Source: Nitrospira sp.
GTDB lineage: Bacteria > Nitrospirota > Nitrospiria > Nitrospirales > Nitrospiraceae
Length of the DNA stretch: 64,000 nt
Direction: 5' to 3'
NCBI GenBank assembly: GCA_029194725.1
Contig: JARFXQ010000003.1
Location: 62,001-126,000, forward strand
Each line of letters begins with the position of its first letter. Within the stretch, counting starts at the first letter, position 1. The translations under genes were made by a program, and so were the position numbers. The notes below the pieces were generated by a model that was given only the letters and a program-made list of their open reading frames with translations, ran no database searches and was not told the DNA's origin. Of the stretch, positions 36,512 to 44,990 are shown one piece after another.

Positions 36512-37336
36512 TTATGCTTGGCTGGCGGTTGGCAACCCATGAAGGGCTGGTAGCCCATGTTCTATGGCGGTCGCAACGGCCTGAGAACGGGAGGTGACCT
36601 CTAGCTTGGAAAAGATGCCCTCGATGTGGAATCGTACGGTGCGTTCACTGACTCCGAGAATCTTGCCGATCTCCCAATTGGTCTTTCCGTTCTTCATCCA
36701 ATTGAGAATCGTGACTTCGCGAGAAGAAAGCTCTTTGACGCATCGATTCGTTACCGGCGCCGATTTCGGTGCGGTTCTGAGCAGGGCCATATGTATATGA
36801 TATCCGAGGTATTCGACGACAGGCATCACTCGTTTCGCATCGAGCGACTGCTCACTAGCAAACGAACAGAAGGTGGCGACTCCACAGGCCTGATCGACAG
36901 AGCCTGTCGTGATACCGTCATGCAGACCAAATCGCCGCGCCGTGACGATAAACTCCTGCTCCTTTTCGGAGGACATGTTCTGATAGATCTCTTGCCAATG
37001 TTGCGTACCAGGTGATTTCAAGGCTGACTTGAACACCGGATCGACGTCCGCAAACCCATTTTTCCAGTACATGTAGAGCCACTCATCCGGATAACTGGCG
37101 TTGACGACATTACTGAAGCCAGCAAATGTCCGATTTGGTCCAAGGCGAACGAGCCCCCCAAGAGCCCTTGTGAAGGAGAAAAAATTTTGGCATCGAACAA
37201 GCACATCCCGCACGTCGTCAGGAGTCTCAACCTGCATCACGAAATGAAGAATCTCCATGAAGTTCTGACACTCAGTCTTGGAGAGCGTATCGAACGTCTT
37301 GTGCGGGAAGGGTAGTCTCGTTGGTGTGTGAGCCAT
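36512..37336 (-). CDS. luxR: LuxR-family acyl-homoserine-lactone receptor/regulator
   Basis: A 274-residue quorum-sensing regulator. The autoinducer-binding domain has the residues that contact the lactone in TraR/LuxR in exact spacing: W86, Y90, D99, P100 and W114 (SYPDEWLYMYW, DVDP, HW). The C-terminal LuxR helix-turn-helix (about 205-260) contains LSSREVTILNWMKNGKTNWEI and VSERTVRFHIEGIFSKL. The ATG at 37336 is chosen because GGAGG lies seven bases upstream; a start eight codons earlier is possible. It is convergent with the synthase gene and is very likely its cognate receptor. Its own upstream region has no clear lux box. Confidence 0.9.
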   Translation of the reverse strand: MAHTPTRLPFPHKTFDTLSKTECQNFMEILHFVMQVETPDDVRDVLVRCQNFFSFTRALGGLVRLGPNRTFAGFSNVVNASYPDEWLYMYWKNGFADVDPVFKSALKSPGTQHWQEIYQNMSSEKEQEFIVTARRFGLHDGITTGSVDQACGVATFCSFASEQSLDAKRVMPVVEYLGYHIHMALLRTAPKSAPVTNRCVKELSSREVTILNWMKNGKTNWEIGKILGVSERTVRFHIEGIFSKLEVTSRSQAVATAIEHGLPALHGLPTASQA

Positions 37337-37569
37337 TGGGGAGCCTCCAGAGCTGACCATACAAGTAGAACATACTACACAACCAAGTCAAGAATCGCAA
37401 CAAATCTTGCCAGGATCATCTCATTTTCAGGCTAGAGCTGATCGCCTCTATACCTGAGACCTATTCCACCATACGTTTAACATCGAATGAAATGCCTTGA
37501 CGAGGATCACAGCCGGACATTGTAGCCGTTCCGCAGGCGGGAGAAACGTTTTAGGAGATTATTCACACT

Positions 37570-38943
37570 GTGACGCAGTCATGGTATCTCGGCAGAACTA
37601 TCGTCACAGTCATTCTCTTGTTTTGTCTCGTGGAGCCGACGGATGCCGAAGCTCAGGCGCTTCGCTTTCAGCCTCAAGCGGCACGCGCCGCAGGACAGGG
37701 GAATGCCTTTTCGGCCCAGGCCGATGATGCATCAGCTATCAACTACAACCCAGCCGGTTTGGCCCAAGTAGAAGGCATTCAAACCGTGTTCGGCTCCACT
37801 GCGGTCGGCGGCTCTGTCGAATACCAGAGCCCCACTGGTTTCGACAGTCGGGGTGATTTCAACGGCAGCGTGAATTGGCCTCCTCCCAGCCACTTTTATC
37901 TCAGCGCCAACCTCTCCCCCATCAGGTCGCCCATGTTTTCCTCCGTGACCGTCGGGATTGGATTAACTTCGCCGTTCGGCTCAAATGCGAGCTACCCGGT
38001 CGATGGTCCCTTCAACACGGCTGTGACCTCGGCTGCGCTGCCGCTGATCGATATCAAGCCAACCATCGCTTACAGGATAAGCAAGAATCTGTCGGTAGGT
38101 GTGGGCGCCGATATCTATACATTTGCGAGCTTTCTTGGCGAAGGCCATGCGGAGCAAACAAGGATCAGCGCTGGAGCTCTCGGAATCCCACCGGGGGCAT
38201 CAATCGAATTCAACGGAACCGGAACCGGCGCTGGTGCAAAGGCCAGCCTGCTCTATACACCTGTGAGAAACGGAGCCGGTCGACCGATCGTCTCCCTCGG
38301 GCTCGTCTACCGCTCGCAGGCGGTGGTGCCTTTGAATGGGTCTCTGTTGGTCAACGGAGCCAAGATCGCCGATGCTTCCACCGATCTGGTGCTGCCGCAA
38401 ATATTCACTGGAGCTGTGGCCGTCTGGCCTGTCTGTACAAGCGAACGAGAGTGGAAGGTGGAGCTTGATGTCGAGTATGTGGGCTGGAGTTCAAATAATA
38501 ATCTTGATGTCCGCCTGTCGAACGGAGCAACGATCCCACAGCCTCAGGAGTGGAAGGATGTGCCGGTTATCGCATTGGGAACCGAGTATAGATGGCTGAG
38601 CCCGCAGTGGCTGCCTTACTGGGAGATGGCCGTTCGTTCCGGTTATACGTACACGGGGGATCCCGTTCCCGATCGAACCTTCAATCCTGCCACCATTTCC
38701 TTGCCGGCTCACACCCTGTCTCTTGGGACCGGTTTTCTTTGCAAGGGAGCAGGGCGATTTCTGGGGGTGATTCCCTGCAGCGGAGAGTCAGCTCTGTGGC
38801 CGAAGGGCATTGGGATCGACCTTGCGTATCAGGAATGGTTCTACGAACCACGCACCGTCACCGGCAATGTGAATCCAACCGTCGACGGAACGTACCATGC
38901 GTTTGTACACCTAGGGACGTTCAGCTTGCGCACTCTATTCTAG
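37570..38943 (+). CDS. FadL/OmpP1-type outer-membrane transport protein
   Basis: A 457-residue outer-membrane beta-barrel of the FadL family, which passes hydrophobic compounds across the outer membrane. A signal peptide (about 1-30, ending DAEAQA) precedes the family's plug motif: ARAAGQGNAFSAQADDASA and INYNPAGLAQVEG (about 38-70), including the conserved NPAGL. The rest alternates short beta strands and ends in Phe (SLRTLF), as outer-membrane barrels do. The start is GTG at 37570, with TAGGAG 13 bases upstream. The substrate is unknown. Uptake of long-chain signals or hydrocarbons is possible; proximity to luxI/luxR may be coincidence. Confidence 0.87.
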   Translation: MTQSWYLGRTIVTVILLFCLVEPTDAEAQALRFQPQAARAAGQGNAFSAQADDASAINYNPAGLAQVEGIQTVFGSTAVGGSVEYQSPTGFDSRGDFNGSVNWPPPSHFYLSANLSPIRSPMFSSVTVGIGLTSPFGSNASYPVDGPFNTAVTSAALPLIDIKPTIAYRISKNLSVGVGADIYTFASFLGEGHAEQTRISAGALGIPPGASIEFNGTGTGAGAKASLLYTPVRNGAGRPIVSLGLVYRSQAVVPLNGSLLVNGAKIADASTDLVLPQIFTGAVAVWPVCTSEREWKVELDVEYVGWSSNNNLDVRLSNGATIPQPQEWKDVPVIALGTEYRWLSPQWLPYWEMAVRSGYTYTGDPVPDRTFNPATISLPAHTLSLGTGFLCKGAGRFLGVIPCSGESALWPKGIGIDLAYQEWFYEPRTVTGNVNPTVDGTYHAFVHLGTFSLRTLF

Positions 38944-38967
38944 ATGGCGGGAGGTGGCTGATGAATG

Positions 38968-40797
38968 CTATTTATCAAGCGCTCGACGGAGATTTGAGAC
39001 AGTCTTTGCAGTGAGTCCGGCTTCCCGTAGAGCTTCGTCGCTGGCCGAAGCCAGGTTGTCGAGACTCCCGAATCGGTTCAGGAGCTGATTGCGACGAATC
39101 TCGCCAATTCCGATGATCTGATCTAGTTTGGAGCTAACCAGTGACTTGCCCCGTAGTTTTCGATGAAAGGTAATTGCGAAGCGATGGGCTTCATCGCGAA
39201 TGCGTTGGAGCAGATGGGTGGAAGGAGATTGGGGCTTGAGCAGGATCGGATTTTTTCGTCCCGCAAGGAAGATACGCTCCTCCTTGTCACCGCGGGCCTT
39301 GGCCAGCCCAAGGATCGGCAGTCCCTGCTTTCCCACCTCTTTGAGCCCTTCCAGTGCGGCAGCCAGCTGGCCTAACCCGCCGTCGATGAGAATCAGGTCC
39401 GGCTGAGCTAGGCGCTCCGTGGCTTGACTCGGTTCACCGCAGGTATCGCCATAGCGACGCGTGACCACCTCTTTCATACTTGCGAAGTCATTGGCTCCCG
39501 TGACCGTTTGGATTTTAAACCGCCGATACTCCTCCTTCTTCATCTGCCCGTCTTCCCAGACAACCATCGAGGCGACTGATTGGTCGCCCATCGTATTAGA
39601 GATGTCGAACCCTTCAATCCGGCGAGGAGCCTGCAGCAGACGCAGCAGCCGCTTCAGTTCCTCACCGGCCTGCCGGTCACGCGCCTCATCGCGCAAGTGA
39701 TCGGCGACCGCCGCAGCTGCATTCTCCTCTGCTAGGAGGACGAGCTGATGCTTGGTGCCCCGCTCAGGAGAACGCACACGAACTGATTCACCTCGCTTAT
39801 CGGAGAGCCATTGTTGAATCAAGGCGGCGTCCTCAAGATCGGTCGGGACGAGGATTTCTCTCGGTGGCTGTCCGTCTTTGTTGTAGAACTGCTCGAGAGC
39901 GGAATGCACCAACTCCTCATCGGACGCCGCGGCCGACTCGGGCCAGAAGAAATCCTTCCGTCCGATCAGCAGGCCGCCTCGCACGAACAGGATCTGAAGG
40001 TCCACCGCAGCGCCTTGTCGCGCCAGCCCGATCACGTCCTGATCGGTTACCGAGGTCTGGGTGATCCGCTGTTTTTCCAGCATCCGTTCGATCTTGAAGA
40101 GACGGTCCCTCAGCCGGACTGCCTCCTCGAACTCTTCCCGCTCCGCCGCCGCTTCCATGCGGGCACGAAGATCGTCCAGCAATTCGCGATCCCGACCCTC
40201 CAGAAATTGACGGACCTGTTTGACGATCTGATGGTACTCCTCCTTCGACTGATTACCGGTGCAGGGAGCCATGCACCGCTTGATCTCAAATTCGAGGCAG
40301 GCGCGGTCGGCGGTTCCGTCGATATCGATCGTGCAGGTGGCGAGGGGAAAAACATGTTTGATGACTTTCAACGTCTCTCGAAGGGCGTTCGCCGGTGTAT
40401 AAGGACCATAGTACAGGGCCCCGTCTCTTTGCACACGACGTACGATCGAGAGCCGGGGGAAATCATCTTTGACGGGCAGCCGCACATAGGGATACTGCTT
40501 GTCGTCCCGCAACACGATGTTGAAGCGGGGTTTGTGGCGCTTGACCAGATTGCTCTCAAGAATCAGCGCTTCGAGCTCAGATCGAGTCACCATCGTCTCT
40601 ACGTCGGCGATGTGGCTGACGAGAAGACTGGTCTTGGGGTTGTGGTCCGCTCCCTTCTGAAAATAGGATCGGACTCGGTCTGCGAGCACCGCGGCTTTCC
40701 CGATGTAAATGATTTCTTCTTGCTCGTTCTTGAACAGGTAGACGCCGGGGTTGCCGGGAAGATGGGCGAGTTTTGACTGGAGAACGTCGATCGTCAT
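38968..40797 (-). CDS. uvrC: Excinuclease ABC subunit C
   Basis: UvrC makes both incisions during nucleotide excision repair. The N-terminal GIY-YIG nuclease domain is present (GVYLFKNEQEEIIYIGKA), with the UvrB-binding UVR motif near 200-235, the RNase H-like domain (FDISNTMGDQSVASMVVW, DLILIDGGLGQL) and a C-terminal helix-hairpin-helix (IIGIGEIRRNQLL). At 609 residues the length is normal. It is unlinked to uvrA and no uvrB is in the window. No strong ribosome-binding site precedes the ATG. Confidence 0.96.
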   Translation of the reverse strand: MTIDVLQSKLAHLPGNPGVYLFKNEQEEIIYIGKAAVLADRVRSYFQKGADHNPKTSLLVSHIADVETMVTRSELEALILESNLVKRHKPRFNIVLRDDKQYPYVRLPVKDDFPRLSIVRRVQRDGALYYGPYTPANALRETLKVIKHVFPLATCTIDIDGTADRACLEFEIKRCMAPCTGNQSKEEYHQIVKQVRQFLEGRDRELLDDLRARMEAAAEREEFEEAVRLRDRLFKIERMLEKQRITQTSVTDQDVIGLARQGAAVDLQILFVRGGLLIGRKDFFWPESAAASDEELVHSALEQFYNKDGQPPREILVPTDLEDAALIQQWLSDKRGESVRVRSPERGTKHQLVLLAEENAAAAVADHLRDEARDRQAGEELKRLLRLLQAPRRIEGFDISNTMGDQSVASMVVWEDGQMKKEEYRRFKIQTVTGANDFASMKEVVTRRYGDTCGEPSQATERLAQPDLILIDGGLGQLAAALEGLKEVGKQGLPILGLAKARGDKEERIFLAGRKNPILLKPQSPSTHLLQRIRDEAHRFAITFHRKLRGKSLVSSKLDQIIGIGEIRRNQLLNRFGSLDNLASASDEALREAGLTAKTVSNLRRALDK

Positions 40798-40881
40798 ACG
40801 TCAACCGTCATGGATCAATCCCAAGACTACCAGGAGTAGGACCGACATTTCCTTCATTAGCCTATAACGATTGACGATACG

Positions 40882-41751
40882 CTATCTCAAGCCTCGGACA
40901 AACGACGGGCTTAATGTCCCTCGCGCGACTTCGGCCACCGGCCCTTTCATGGTGAGGCTGAAGTCCGGAGCCACATCGATATTCAGAGCCCCTCCCGGCA
41001 TCTTGACGGTGACGGGGCTCTGCACAACTCCTAGGCGTACCGCTGCGCTAGCTGCGGCGCAGGATGAAGAGCCGGAGGCCTGCGTCTCTCCAGCTCCTCG
41101 CTCCCAAATCAGAATGAAGATTTCCTTTGGCCCGGTTGGAACCGCGAGTTGGACGTTGATCCGCTTAGGAAACAGCCTGTGGTTTTCTAGGGCCGGCCCA
41201 AGCGCCAAGAGTTCTTCCCGTGACCAGGTTTCTCCGGCAGGCTTGAAGACGACACAATGAGGATTGCCGACACTCACGCCGGTAAAGATCAGAGGCCGTC
41301 CGGCTACTTCGATCGTCTGCTGAATCAGCTCGGGCACGTCGAGTGAACAGGGGAGAGCAGCTGGCTTGAACGTGGCGAGCCCCATCCCAACGGTCGCCAT
41401 GCTCGCGTCCCCATGCCGATCGACGTGCAGCTCGATCGTGACGAGGCCACCCCTGGTTTCGACTGTGAAGTGCTCCTTCTTCGTCTTACCAGTCGCGTGG
41501 AGATAGCGCGCAAAGATTCTGAGGCCGTTCCCCGATTTTTCCGCCTCGCTGCCATCCGGGTTGAAAATGCGGAGTCCGAAATCGGCCTTCTTAGAGCGGA
41601 CCAAGGCTAAAATCCCGTCACTGCCTACTCCCCAGTTGCGGTCGCAAATGGCTTTGATCTTCTTGGGGCTCAATTGAAAGGTCATTTCCTTGGGATCCAC
41701 TACCAGATAGTCGTTGCCGAGCCCATGTCCACGAAAGAAACGGTTCTTCAT
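40882..41751 (-). CDS. dapF: Diaminopimelate epimerase-like protein with both catalytic Cys replaced by Ser
   Basis: A 289-residue protein of the DapF fold. DapF interconverts LL- and meso-diaminopimelate in lysine and peptidoglycan synthesis, using two cysteines as acid and base. The landmarks are here: GLGNDYLVVD, GVGSDGIL, the GNGLR loop, SVGNPHCVVF and ERGAGETQ. However, the first catalytic Cys is S73 (EKSGNGLR, normally CGNGxR) and the second is S226 (ASGSSSC, normally ACGxGAC). The nearby C231 is retained. The enzyme may be inactive as an epimerase or may have another activity; Ser variants are known in the related proline racemase family. AAAGGAGC precedes the ATG. No other lysine-pathway gene is nearby. 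Confidence 0.82.
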   Translation of the reverse strand: MKNRFFRGHGLGNDYLVVDPKEMTFQLSPKKIKAICDRNWGVGSDGILALVRSKKADFGLRIFNPDGSEAEKSGNGLRIFARYLHATGKTKKEHFTVETRGGLVTIELHVDRHGDASMATVGMGLATFKPAALPCSLDVPELIQQTIEVAGRPLIFTGVSVGNPHCVVFKPAGETWSREELLALGPALENHRLFPKRINVQLAVPTGPKEIFILIWERGAGETQASGSSSCAAASAAVRLGVVQSPVTVKMPGGALNIDVAPDFSLTMKGPVAEVARGTLSPSFVRGLR

Positions 41752-42282
41752 GCAGCGCTCCTTTGCTGTTTCATCCTTCGGAAAGCGTGAAGCGGGGGAA
41801 CAATACTGTGGAGAGGAGGAATCGTCAATGGGGCGGAGCAGTTCACAACCGGGAACCGTCAGGTCGCCTTTACAGCGACGAAGGACGAGCAGCGCTCGCC
41901 TCCCTAGGCTGGCGAAGCGGGTTTCTCTGGTTAAACGATCCTCACACCGTCCGGCCGTTCGACCAGCTCGATCTCAATAGCCATCGGGCGCGTCAATGAA
42001 GATCAACCGGCTGCCGGAAGAGGTTGTGGCCGAGCCACTGGAAGTGGGAGGACAGTGCTCGCGCAGGAGGCGGCAGGACTGGAGAAAACCGAATAAGGGT
42101 AGCGTCGTATCTATAATCGGATCCTTCCTCGCCCCACTGGAGGGCGAGGAAGATATCAGTCGATAGAGCGCTCGACGAATCGGCAATGCCACTGACGGGG
42201 AAAGGGTCACAGACCCACAAAGACCTCCACTCATCAGCATCCATCAACCCTCAGAGAGCTACCCCAATCCCTGGACGGTAAG
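41752..42282. other. Non-coding stretch upstream of dapF
   Basis: I find no supported gene in these 531 bases. The first part must hold the dapF promoter (minus strand), and the right end is the 3' flank of a small membrane-protein gene. No clear terminator was found. Confidence 0.5.
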
Positions 42283-42363
42283 CTACACACTCTTCTTGTA
42301 GACGATTAACCCACCGATGAGGAGTGCACCCATTACGCCTGCAAACAACCACATCATATCCAT
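42283..42363 (-). CDS. 26-residue single-pass membrane microprotein
   Basis: A very short gene: MDMMWLF at the start, a hydrophobic stretch (AGVMGALLIGGLIVY) and the end KKSV, the pattern of a single transmembrane helix with a positive tail. AAAGGAGC lies before the ATG at 42363. A perfect 12-bp hairpin is in the leader 17 bases upstream. Microproteins of this kind often assist larger membrane complexes; no target is evident. The strong ribosome-binding site and hairpin argue that it is real, but a longer frame to 42564 also exists. Confidence 0.6.
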   Translation of the reverse strand: MDMMWLFAGVMGALLIGGLIVYKKSV

Positions 42364-42379
42364 AACGGCTCCTTTCAGG

Positions 42380-42408
42380 TTAGATGATGACGAACTGTCA
42401 TCATCTAA
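42380..42408 (-). promoter_or_regulatory. Perfect hairpin in the leader of the membrane microprotein
   Basis: TTAGATGATGAC and GTCATCATCTAA form a perfect 12-bp stem with a five-base loop. It is immediately upstream of the microprotein ribosome-binding site. It lacks a following T-run on the minus strand, so it is more likely a regulatory or mRNA-stabilising hairpin or a protein operator than a terminator. Confidence 0.6.
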
Positions 42409-42598
42409 GCAGAGCAACTCTTGTGCTTGAATGGTTCTAAGGAGGCTGCCTTGAAAAGCTCGCCAGAATGGATGTTTCGATATAGGCGCTGCTCTACGGA
42501 TCGGAGAGATGGGGAAAATAACCTCAAGACTGTCTACTTGCTTAGACACTTGGCGTGGAAGCATCGACGTTCACATTGCCCCGACGAAGGATACGCTA

Positions 42599-43543
42599 TT
42601 AGATCAGATGGTCACGTCCATGTGGTGTGGTCAAATCTTGGCTGGGCCCGATCGGGACAATACGGGTAGGATTGATGTCGTCGTGCGTCATGTAGTAGTG
42701 CCGCTTAATATGGTCGAAATTCACCGTGTCGGCGATGCCCTGGGTTTGGTAGAGATCCTTGAGATACCCGAAGAGATTGGGGTAATCGATGATTCGCCGG
42801 ACATTACATTTAAAATGTCCATGGTAGACGGCGTCGAACCGAACCAACGTGACAAAGAGTCGCCAGTCGGTTTCCACAAACTCCAACCCGAAGAGGTACC
42901 GCCGACTTGCCAGTCGCGCTTCTAGCTGATCCAGCGCGCTAAATAATCGTCGTGCCGCCCGTTCATAGGCATGTTGTGATGTGGCGAATCCTGCCCGATA
43001 GACTCCGTTGTTCACGTTTTCGTAAATGAATGTGTTGAGCTCGTCGATTTCTTGCCGCAGGCCATCCGGGTACAAATCGACCTGGCTCTTGGTGAGGTGA
43101 TCGAACTCGTTGTTGAAGATTCTCATCAGATCGTCATCGGAGTTGGTCACGATCCGTTTGGTGACACAATCCCACAGTGCCGGGACCGTCATGCGACCGA
43201 TATAGTTTGGATCGGTGGCATGATACGCTTCACGGAGAAACTGGAATCCATTGATAGGATCAATGGAATGTCCAGCACCTTCTCGAAATGCCCATCCTCG
43301 CTCGTCACGAATAGGATCCACGACCGTCATCCCGACCACATCTTCAAGCTGCTTCAACTTGCGTACAATGATCGTACGGTGAGCCCAGGGACATGCCCAC
43401 GACACATAGAGATGGTACCGGCCGGCGACGGCGGGATAGCCTGAGCTGCCGTCGGCTGTGACCCATCCCCGGAACGAGTCTGGCTGGCGAGTAAACTCAC
43501 CGGCCGGCGATTGTTCATCTGGAAATTGGGCTTGAATTTCCAT
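42599..43543 (-). CDS. Glutathionyl-hydroquinone reductase (Xi-class GST, YqjG-like)
   Basis: A 314-residue enzyme of the Xi-class glutathione transferase family that reduces glutathionyl-hydroquinones using glutathione. The catalytic Cys lies in VSWACPWAHRT (C51 counted from the chosen ATG), with the GWVTADGSSGYPA N-terminal motif, VPALWDCVTKRIVTNSDD, and the C-terminal helices ETDWRLFVTLVRFDAVYHGHF. Length is typical (about 320). I chose the ATG at 43543; a GTG six codons upstream is in frame. It probably detoxifies quinones. It is divergent from the efflux operon that starts at about 43.7 kb. Confidence 0.9.
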   Translation of the reverse strand: MEIQAQFPDEQSPAGEFTRQPDSFRGWVTADGSSGYPAVAGRYHLYVSWACPWAHRTIIVRKLKQLEDVVGMTVVDPIRDERGWAFREGAGHSIDPINGFQFLREAYHATDPNYIGRMTVPALWDCVTKRIVTNSDDDLMRIFNNEFDHLTKSQVDLYPDGLRQEIDELNTFIYENVNNGVYRAGFATSQHAYERAARRLFSALDQLEARLASRRYLFGLEFVETDWRLFVTLVRFDAVYHGHFKCNVRRIIDYPNLFGYLKDLYQTQGIADTVNFDHIKRHYYMTHDDINPTRIVPIGPSQDLTTPHGRDHLI

Positions 43544-43769
43544 ACAGAATCGCTTCCCCACATCAGTATCTCATATTTACAATCTATGGTGCTGGGAAGT
43601 CTCAGCGCAGTGCTGTCGCATTTCGCCACGGCATCACATGCCCTTGGTGGCAAAAAGCCGCGAATATCCGCCTTCGCATGAGGAAAACAGCGGGTTTGTG
43701 GGGCATGTCCCGTGCGAGAGGCTTGATGGGAGTAAGAATGAATCTGAGGTCGAAGACCAGACCGAGAAG

Positions 43770-44990
43770 ATGGGATTTGTGATTCGTCCCTCGTTGAGTC
43801 AAAGCACAACCGAATCTCTCCTTTGGATCGTACACGGTCTAATGGCTTGCGTGATCGTAGCGTTGGGAGTTGCCTGTGAGAACAAGCCGGTGGATACCTC
43901 TACGGTCACACAACACCTGTCTCCTGAGCGACCTGGGTTGCTGCAGTTGACGCCGGAAGAGTTGTCTCGGTTGCGGCTCGAACTCGTGCCGGTCAAGCAG
44001 GGGCAACTGTTTTCGCATCGTCAATTTCCCGCAACTGTACAGGCCAACCAAAACGAATTGGCGGAGGTCACGCCTCTGATCCGAGGACGTGTCGTCAAAG
44101 TCTATGTGGATGTGGGTCAGGACGTGAAAAAAGGCACTTTGCTGGCGATGATCCATAGCGTCGACCTTGGACTGGCAGAGGGAGATTACCTGAAGGCAAA
44201 GGCCAGACTGGAGGAAGCGGAACGATCCCATGTGCGGGCCAAAGAACTGTACGACGGCAAGGCGGTAAGCCTGGCTGAACTGCAACGCCGCGAAGCTGCC
44301 ATGAAGACGGCTCAGGCCGAAGTCAGGGAGGCGAAGAACCGCCTGGAACTCATCGGTGTGCCGGAAGAAGAAATCGAGAGGCTGGGCCGGGAACAGACCA
44401 TCAAGGCCAACGTGCCGCTGCGTGCCCCGTTCGACGGCCGGATTATCATGCGCAATCTCACCAGAGGGGAGGTTGTTGAAACCGATCAGAAGCTCTTCAC
44501 CGTGGCGAATCTCACGGATGTGTGGGTGATCGGCAATGTGCCTGAGAAGGATGTGCAATTCATCCACAAGGACCAGAAAGTGTATGTGGTACTGGCGGCC
44601 TACCCGCATGCGATCGTCACCGGCGCAGTTACCTACATTGGAGATGTGCTTGATCCAGCCACGCGGACCATGCGTATCCGGATAACAGTTCTCAACCCCG
44701 ATCGTCTGTTGAAACCGGAAATGTTCGCCATCGTCAGTGTGCATGGAGCATCGAACAAGGACACGCTGAGCGTGCCCCTCTCGGCGGTCCAAGACGGGTC
44801 TGCAGGCAAGATGGTGTTTGTTCAACGGGAAGCCGGTACCTTTGAGGCGCGGACGGTCAAGTTGGGAAACGAAGAGGGAGATGTGGTCAGGGTGCTGGAG
44901 GGGGTTCAGGTAGGCGAGCAAGTCGTCACGAAGGGCTCCTTTTCCCTGAAATCTCAACTGGAACGGCACAAGATCGAGCCTTCGCTATGA
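43770..44990 (+). CDS. RND efflux membrane-fusion protein (CusB/CzcB-like lipoprotein)
   Basis: The periplasmic adaptor of a tripartite efflux pump. A hydrophobic segment ending in LGVAC-ENK gives a lipoprotein-type cleavage site. Next come the barrel-sandwich (biotinyl-lipoyl-like) half motif GRVVKVYVDVGQDVKKG, a coiled-coil hairpin (LKAKARLEEAERSHVRAKE to EVREAKNRLELIG), the second half motif APFDGRIIM, a beta-barrel domain and a membrane-proximal domain. The start is uncertain: ATG 43770 gives 406 residues, and frames upstream to 43638 or downstream at 43842 are possible. The stop overlaps the pump gene by four bases (ATGA), so translation is coupled. Confidence 0.87.
   Translation: MGFVIRPSLSQSTTESLLWIVHGLMACVIVALGVACENKPVDTSTVTQHLSPERPGLLQLTPEELSRLRLELVPVKQGQLFSHRQFPATVQANQNELAEVTPLIRGRVVKVYVDVGQDVKKGTLLAMIHSVDLGLAEGDYLKAKARLEEAERSHVRAKELYDGKAVSLAELQRREAAMKTAQAEVREAKNRLELIGVPEEEIERLGREQTIKANVPLRAPFDGRIIMRNLTRGEVVETDQKLFTVANLTDVWVIGNVPEKDVQFIHKDQKVYVVLAAYPHAIVTGAVTYIGDVLDPATRTMRIRITVLNPDRLLKPEMFAIVSVHGASNKDTLSVPLSAVQDGSAGKMVFVQREAGTFEARTVKLGNEEGDVVRVLEGVQVGEQVVTKGSFSLKSQLERHKIEPSL

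Noticed and set aside
39811..40776. 321-codon plus-strand frame across uvrC
   Set aside because: uvrC on the minus strand is certain; the plus frame is a codon-bias shadow.
43839..44969. 376-codon minus-strand frame across the efflux adaptor
   Set aside because: The plus strand encodes an unmistakable membrane-fusion protein coupled to the pump gene.
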